From positions 1-8,003 of the forward strand of contig QIEB01000018.1 in the NCBI GenBank assembly GCA_003229495.1: a stretch of 8,003 nt of DNA, read 5' to 3'. This stretch comes from Flammeovirgaceae bacterium (GTDB lineage Bacteria; Bacteroidota; Bacteroidia; Cytophagales; Cyclobacteriaceae). Position 1 is the first letter of the stretch. The number at the start of each line of letters is the position of its first letter. The notes under the pieces were generated by a model that was not told the DNA's origin, ran no database searches, and saw nothing but the letters and a program-made list of their open reading frames with translations. Positions 7,141 to 8,003 of the stretch are shown one piece after another. Position numbers and translations under genes: made by a program.

Positions 7141-7484
7141 TACCAATTGCTGTCCGGTTTTTTGTCGATCTTTTTGTTTCTTGCCCTTTGCCTTTTTTGC
7201 TGTTCTAACTTAGCAAGTTCAAGGGGGCTTATCTGTGTTTCGATTTTGAATACATCAAAAATGTTTAACTGGTCCAGCGCCCTAAGTATCTGAATAAAAG
7301 AAGCCATACTAATGGCTTCTCCATTTTCAATTTGACTTAAAGTCCAACGATTCAATCCAGCGTCCTGAGCTATTTGTGACTGTGTTTTATTCTGATTTAA
7401 ACGTTTGTGCTTTAAAAATGCGCCAATAGCTTCCACGATAGCCTTATCACTCATCGCAATCCAATGTATGTTGGTATTTCCCAT
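7140..7484 (-). CDS. hipB: HipB-like XRE-family antitoxin and autorepressor
   Basis: A 114-residue DNA-binding protein encoded immediately before hipA. After MGNTNIHWIAMSDKAI comes a helix-turn-helix of the XRE/Cro class at about 28-75: LKHKRLNQNKTQSQIAQDAG, then LNRWTLSQIENGEAISMAS. A Leu/Glu-rich helix (ISPLELAKLEQQKRQRA) and a very basic tail follow, ending in DSNW with Trp114 as last residue. E. coli HipB also ends in Trp (Trp88), whose tail contacts HipA, so the same contact is likely here. HipB proteins neutralise HipA and repress their own operon. Three starts are possible: GTG at 7487, ATG at 7484 and ATG at 7454 (MSDKAI, 104 residues). ATG 7484 is chosen because the extra residues including Trp8 look like part of the fold extension; no start has a good Shine-Dalgarno sequence. 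The helix-turn-helix is complete with any of them. The stop shares one base with the hipA ATG. Confidence 0.92.
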   Translation of the reverse strand: MGNTNIHWIAMSDKAIVEAIGAFLKHKRLNQNKTQSQIAQDAGLNRWTLSQIENGEAISMASFIQILRALDQLNIFDVFKIETQISPLELAKLEQQKRQRARNKKIDKKPDSNW

Positions 7485-7525
7485 CACTAAATGTATTATT
7501 GGATAATAATGTTAGTATTTACTAT

Positions 7526-7533
7526 CAAATATA
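7526..7533 (-). promoter_or_regulatory. Candidate Bacteroidota -7 promoter element for hipBA
   Basis: On the minus strand these bases read TATATTTG, an exact match to the Bacteroidota consensus TAnnTTTG. Transcription would start near 7519, giving a leader of about 35 bases before the hipB ATG at 7484. A TTG -33 element at the usual spacing of about 19-21 bases is not seen; the nearest TTG (7546-7548) is only 12 bases away. In AT-rich DNA such octamers occur by chance, so the call rests on position and on the overlapping palindrome. Confidence 0.4.
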
Positions 7534-7552
7534 ATTGAATAATTTCAATTAT
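7531..7552. promoter_or_regulatory. Candidate HipB operator palindrome
   Basis: ATAATTGAA at 7531-7539 and TTCAATTAT at 7544-7552 are exact reverse complements separated by TAAT. The palindrome begins inside the candidate -7 element of hipBA and extends into the spacer towards -33. A repressor dimer bound there would block RNA polymerase, which fits the autoregulation known for HipB. The arms do not resemble the E. coli HipB operator in an obvious way; sequence specificity of this HipB is unknown. Confidence 0.45.
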
Positions 7553-7593
7553 TCTGGTGTTGTAGGTATTAATACTACTTATAGAATTGATAA

Positions 7594-7609
7594 TAGCAGT
7601 ATAGCAGTA
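7594..7609. repeat. Tandem 8-base duplication TAGCAGTA x2
   Basis: TAGCAGTA occurs twice head to tail, at 7594-7601 and 7602-7609, and is followed by a T that starts a partial third copy. It lies about midway between the two divergent loci. It may be a replication slippage product or a pair of half-sites for a DNA-binding protein. Confidence 0.5.
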
Positions 7610-7626
7610 TTCCATTTATCAAAACT

Positions 7627-7641
7627 GATATGTATACTATC
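7627..7641. repeat. Imperfect palindrome GATA-t-GTATAC-TATC
   Basis: GATA (7627-7630) and TATC (7638-7641) flank GTATAC (7632-7637), with one unpaired T at 7631. The GTATAC core recurs in the perfect palindrome at 7727-7736, so the pair may be related binding sites for the HigA-like regulator. The evidence is only sequence resemblance. Confidence 0.3.
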
Positions 7642-7690
7642 TGACGTCTAATGTATATGGTAGTGTCAATACGGCAAGATTCAAATCAGG

Positions 7691-7723
7691 TTGAACTTTT
7701 ATCAAGAACAATCGTTATAATTG
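7691..7723 (+). promoter_or_regulatory. Candidate promoter for the plus-strand small ORF and HigA-like gene
   Basis: TTGAAC starts at 7691 and TATAATTG lies at 7716-7723, one mismatch from TAnnTTTG. The gap from TTG to the -7 box is 22 bases, one above the usual Bacteroidota range and too long for a standard sigma-70 promoter. ACAAT (7708-7712) and ATTGT (7720-7724) also pair around the element. Transcription would begin near 7730, about 20 bases before the ATG of the small ORF. Confidence 0.35.
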
Positions 7724-7726
7724 TGT

Positions 7727-7736
7727 AAGTATACTT
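7727..7736. promoter_or_regulatory. Perfect palindrome AAGTATACTT at the predicted transcription start
   Basis: This 10-base palindrome falls at the expected start point of the plus-strand promoter candidate and 13 bases before the small ORF. Antitoxins of the XRE/HigA type commonly repress their own promoters by binding such short palindromes. The GTATAC core is shared with the site at 7632-7637. It is a candidate operator only. Confidence 0.35.
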
Positions 7737-7749
7737 GTACGCTTATTGA

Positions 7750-7848
7750 ATGGAAGACTACATAGCTTATCAAGGTGGTATTTACCAGAACAAGAAGGAC
7801 TACGAAATGCCTAACCAGAAAGGGACATATTATGGCAAAGAAAAGTGA
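7750..7848 (+). CDS. Small ORF of 32 codons overlapping the HigA-like gene
   Basis: ATG at 7750 directly follows an in-frame TGA, and the ORF ends with TGA at 7846-7848. The product starts MEDYIAYQGGIYQNKKDYEM and ends with NQKGTYYGKEK; it is hydrophilic, rich in Tyr, Lys and Gly, with no membrane segment, Cys cluster or signal peptide. It overlaps the next gene by 17 bases in another frame, and that gene's ribosome binding site lies inside it. I do not recognise the family. It has no Shine-Dalgarno sequence, but a candidate promoter lies about 27 bases upstream. It could be a leader peptide that couples translation of the antitoxin, a small toxin or partner, the remnant of a lost toxin, or a chance ORF. 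Its codons look ordinary and the peptide composition is protein-like, which slightly favours a real gene. Confidence 0.4.
   Translation: MEDYIAYQGGIYQNKKDYEMPNQKGTYYGKEK
7821..7827 (+). promoter_or_regulatory. Ribosome binding site deciding the HigA-like start
   Basis: The bases AAAGGGA, ending about six bases before ATG at 7832, form the clearest Shine-Dalgarno-like sequence in the window. It lies inside the coding region of the 32-codon ORF, so initiation at 7832 could occur independently of, or coupled to, translation of that ORF. Exact boundaries may be off by one or two bases. Confidence 0.55.
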
Positions 7849-8003
7849 AAGCAGACTAGGACCGGTTTTTGATAAATGGAAAACCGACGCTGAGTTTAAA
7901 AAGGATTTCGATAAGGAATACCGGGAATTTGCACTTTCTGAACTCATGTTGGCTCTGATGGAAGATGATAAAAAGAGTGTTAGAAAGCTGGCAGAAATTG
8001 TGG
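7832..8003 (+). CDS. HigA-like XRE-family antitoxin or regulator, N-terminal part
   Basis: The gene runs off the right edge; 57 codons are visible, starting MAKKSESRLGPVFDKWKTDA and continuing with FALSELMLALMEDDKKSVRKLAEIV. The last stretch reads as the first helix and the start of the helix-turn-helix of an XRE/Cro domain (SVRKLAEIV, with the recognition helix beyond the edge). A charged N-terminal arm before such a domain is typical of HigA-like antitoxins in Bacteroidota. The ATG at 7832 has a good ribosome binding site, AAAGGGA, six bases upstream, unlike most genes here. The gene lies divergently from hipBA and overlaps the 32-codon ORF. In higBA loci the toxin normally precedes the antitoxin, yet no full toxin is upstream; it may lie downstream or be absent. 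A stand-alone transcriptional regulator is the alternative. Confidence 0.65.
   Translation, partial: MAKKSESRLGPVFDKWKTDAEFKKDFDKEYREFALSELMLALMEDDKKSVRKLAEIV

Larger units (their letters stand above)
7485..7749. other. Divergent, repeat-rich intergenic region between two toxin-antitoxin loci
   Basis: This stretch of about 265 bases separates minus-strand hipBA from the plus-strand small ORF and HigA-like gene. It is visibly more AT-rich than the coding regions. It holds a 9-base-arm palindrome (7531-7552), GTATTAATAC (7566-7575), an 8-base tandem duplication (7594-7609), an imperfect palindrome centred on GTATAC (7627-7641) and AAGTATACTT (7727-7736), with promoter-like elements on both strands. 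No convincing coding region is seen in it. Confidence 0.6.

Noticed and set aside
7485..7487. GTG as hipB start
   Set aside because: An ATG follows immediately; the GTG adds one residue and has no ribosome binding site to favour it.
7485..7749. CRISPR array, attachment site or iteron origin in the repeat-rich intergenic region
   Set aside because: Repeats are short, few and irregularly spaced, with no integrase, tRNA end, replication or Cas gene nearby.
7702..7947. 81-codon minus-strand ORF at the right end
   Set aside because: It is antisense to the HigA-like gene and the small ORF, which have a good ribosome binding site and recognisable sequence; its own peptide is low in meaning.

Overview
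The window comes from a Gram-negative member of the Bacteroidota, probably a free-living and perhaps marine polysaccharide degrader. Three things point there: a KDO-8-phosphate synthase gene (LPS synthesis), a cluster of exported carbohydrate-active enzymes with AT-rich spacers and almost no Shine-Dalgarno sequences, and upstream sequences resembling the Bacteroidota TAnnTTTG -7 promoter element. No rRNA, tRNA, CRISPR array or insertion sequence is visible. The assignment is an inference from gene content; no species can be named.

From left to right: (1) 1-368, minus strand, the N-terminal 122 codons of kdsA, cut by the window edge. (2) 420-5746, minus strand, three genes in the transcription order sulfatase (with C-terminal HEAT-like repeats), GH78-type alpha-L-rhamnosidase-like hydrolase, and serine esterase of the alpha/beta-hydrolase fold. 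All three begin with export signals, and the gaps of 42 and 11 bases suggest one operon. Together they would remove sulfate, a terminal rhamnose-like sugar and an ester group from a decorated, possibly sulfated rhamnose-containing glycan. No SusC/SusD pair or sensor is in view, so a complete polysaccharide utilisation locus is not shown. (3) 5836-7484, minus strand, an intact hipBA toxin-antitoxin pair in transcription order hipB then hipA, with stop and start overlapping as TAATG. (4) 7485-7749, a repeat-rich divergent intergenic region with candidate promoters and palindromes on both sides. (5) 7750-8003, plus strand, a 32-codon small ORF overlapping the start of a HigA/XRE-like gene that runs off the window.

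The left two thirds are catabolic and the right third is a toxin-antitoxin neighbourhood with two divergent modules, of which the second has no visible classical toxin. The points most worth a second look are that second module with its 32-residue ORF, the HipB tail ending in Trp as in E. coli HipB, the palindrome overlapping the hipB promoter candidate, and the divergent active-site motif of the GH78 protein.
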